Translations under genes and position numbers: made by a program
Assembly: GCF_000421645.1 (NCBI RefSeq)
Contig: NZ_ATXK01000001.1
Location: forward strand, 62,001-126,000
From: Aurantimonas coralicida DSM 14790
GTDB taxonomy: Bacteria; Pseudomonadota; Alphaproteobacteria; Rhizobiales; Rhizobiaceae
Direction: 5' to 3'
DNA: 64,000 nucleotides
The notes under the pieces: model-generated
What the model was told of the DNA's origin: nothing
Databases searched by the model: none
The model's input: the letters and a program-made list of their open reading frames with translations, nothing else
Part shown: positions 63,791-64,000 of the stretch, in pieces
How the letters are laid out: the number at the start of each line of letters is the position of its first letter
Position numbering within the stretch: the stretch's first letter is position 1

Positions 63791-64000
63791 ATGGGGCTCT
63801 ATTGGAAGATTCTCCGCCTCCTCTTCAGAAAGTTCAATTCGCGGCGGCGTAGGGCGCCTAAGAGAACCGGTGCTGGCCCCAGCGACAGGTTGAGGAAGCT
63901 CCAACCGGGCACTGTGCTCAAGGGCAGGTGTTGGGTAATCGATGGCGACACCATCATCATCGACAAGATCCACATTCGGCCAGCCGGCATCGACGCGCCT
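63791..64000 (+). CDS. Staphylococcal-nuclease-like (SNase/TNase) protein, N-terminal part
   Basis: This frame runs to the window end (70 codons seen). After a basic N-terminus of about 40 residues it reads VLKGRCWVIDGDTIIIDKIHIRPAGIDAP, the conserved core start of thermonuclease-like domains, with VIDGDT and the RxxGIDAP loop that holds calcium-binding and catalytic residues. It should be a DNA/RNA nuclease or a related domain protein. AGGA lies just before the ATG at 63791. The opposite-strand frame across the same bases is its shadow. The 270 bases before it hold no gene I can support. Confidence 0.75.
   Translation, partial: MGLYWKILRLLFRKFNSRRRRAPKRTGAGPSDRLRKLQPGTVLKGRCWVIDGDTIIIDKIHIRPAGIDAP

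Noticed and set aside
63695-63973. 92-residue minus-strand frame at the window end
   Set aside because: The plus strand of the same bases encodes the conserved start of an SNase domain, which is far stronger evidence.

Overview
The window reads as chromosomal DNA of a high-GC alphaproteobacterium, most likely of the order Hyphomicrobiales (Rhizobiales). The reasons are the usg protein, the zeta-type F1-ATPase inhibitor (DUF1476), a CckA hybrid kinase with a full CtrA box elsewhere in the window, a DksA that keeps only one zinc cysteine, the purC-purS-purQ / purL-bolA-grxD arrangement, a class I PHA synthase, and a FliO with a very long tail. Almost every base belongs to a gene. I found no rRNA, tRNA, CRISPR array, insertion sequence or prophage. 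The species cannot be named from this sequence.

1-6.0 kb: the end of a TonB-dependent receptor with a heme-degrading monooxygenase, then a minus-strand group of aldo/keto reductase, TAXI-type TRAP binding protein, fused TRAP permease and zinc alcohol dehydrogenase, with strong hairpins on either side of the permease gene. 6.1-12.2 kb: recJ, glpX, homoserine dehydrogenase, an AlaC-like aminotransferase and a small lipoprotein, all on the minus strand. 12.4-17.5 kb: phaC, a low-GC patch with one orphan ORF, the sfsA-map-radC operon, and usg with a CtrA-type box upstream. 17.7-24.0 kb: an SDR protein without the usual tyrosine, then a compact minus-strand set (flavin reductase, CoxD-like AAA ATPase, CoxE-like VWA protein, split XdhC/CoxI proteins, MoeA-like and MocA-like proteins). 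This set is a maturation kit for a xanthine dehydrogenase / CO dehydrogenase type molybdenum hydroxylase, but no catalytic subunit lies in the window.

24.1-31.3 kb: a periplasmic binding protein, an S58 peptidase probably started at CTG, DUF2259, purB, a tiny membrane protein, an SDR, an RBBP9-like hydrolase, a HpaI-type aldolase and DUF1476. 31.5-38.3 kb: the purine cluster purC-purS-purQ, interrupted by two lipoproteins and an inverted TPR gene before purL-bolA-grxD. 38.4-48 kb: a Bcr/CflA exporter, inositol monophosphatase, TtcA-like protein, rpsD, Pmp3, DUF2799, murI, trmJ, a carboxylesterase and icd. 48-64 kb: alaS and recA (with a LexA-like box), a pseudouridine kinase/glycosidase pair, cckA, fliO, dksA, a SixA-like phosphatase, ycjX-ycjF, a small secreted protein, and the start of a staphylococcal-nuclease-like gene cut by the window end.

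Functionally most of the window is housekeeping: purine synthesis, threonine/methionine branch metabolism, translation, DNA repair and cell-cycle signalling. The accessory themes are heme uptake, the molybdenum hydroxylase maturation block, the TRAP operon, pseudouridine breakdown and the low-GC orphan patch. I did not find a clearly new multi-gene system. The best leads are the orphan ORF at 14.2-14.7 kb, the molybdenum maturation block without its enzyme, and the possible CtrA control of usg.
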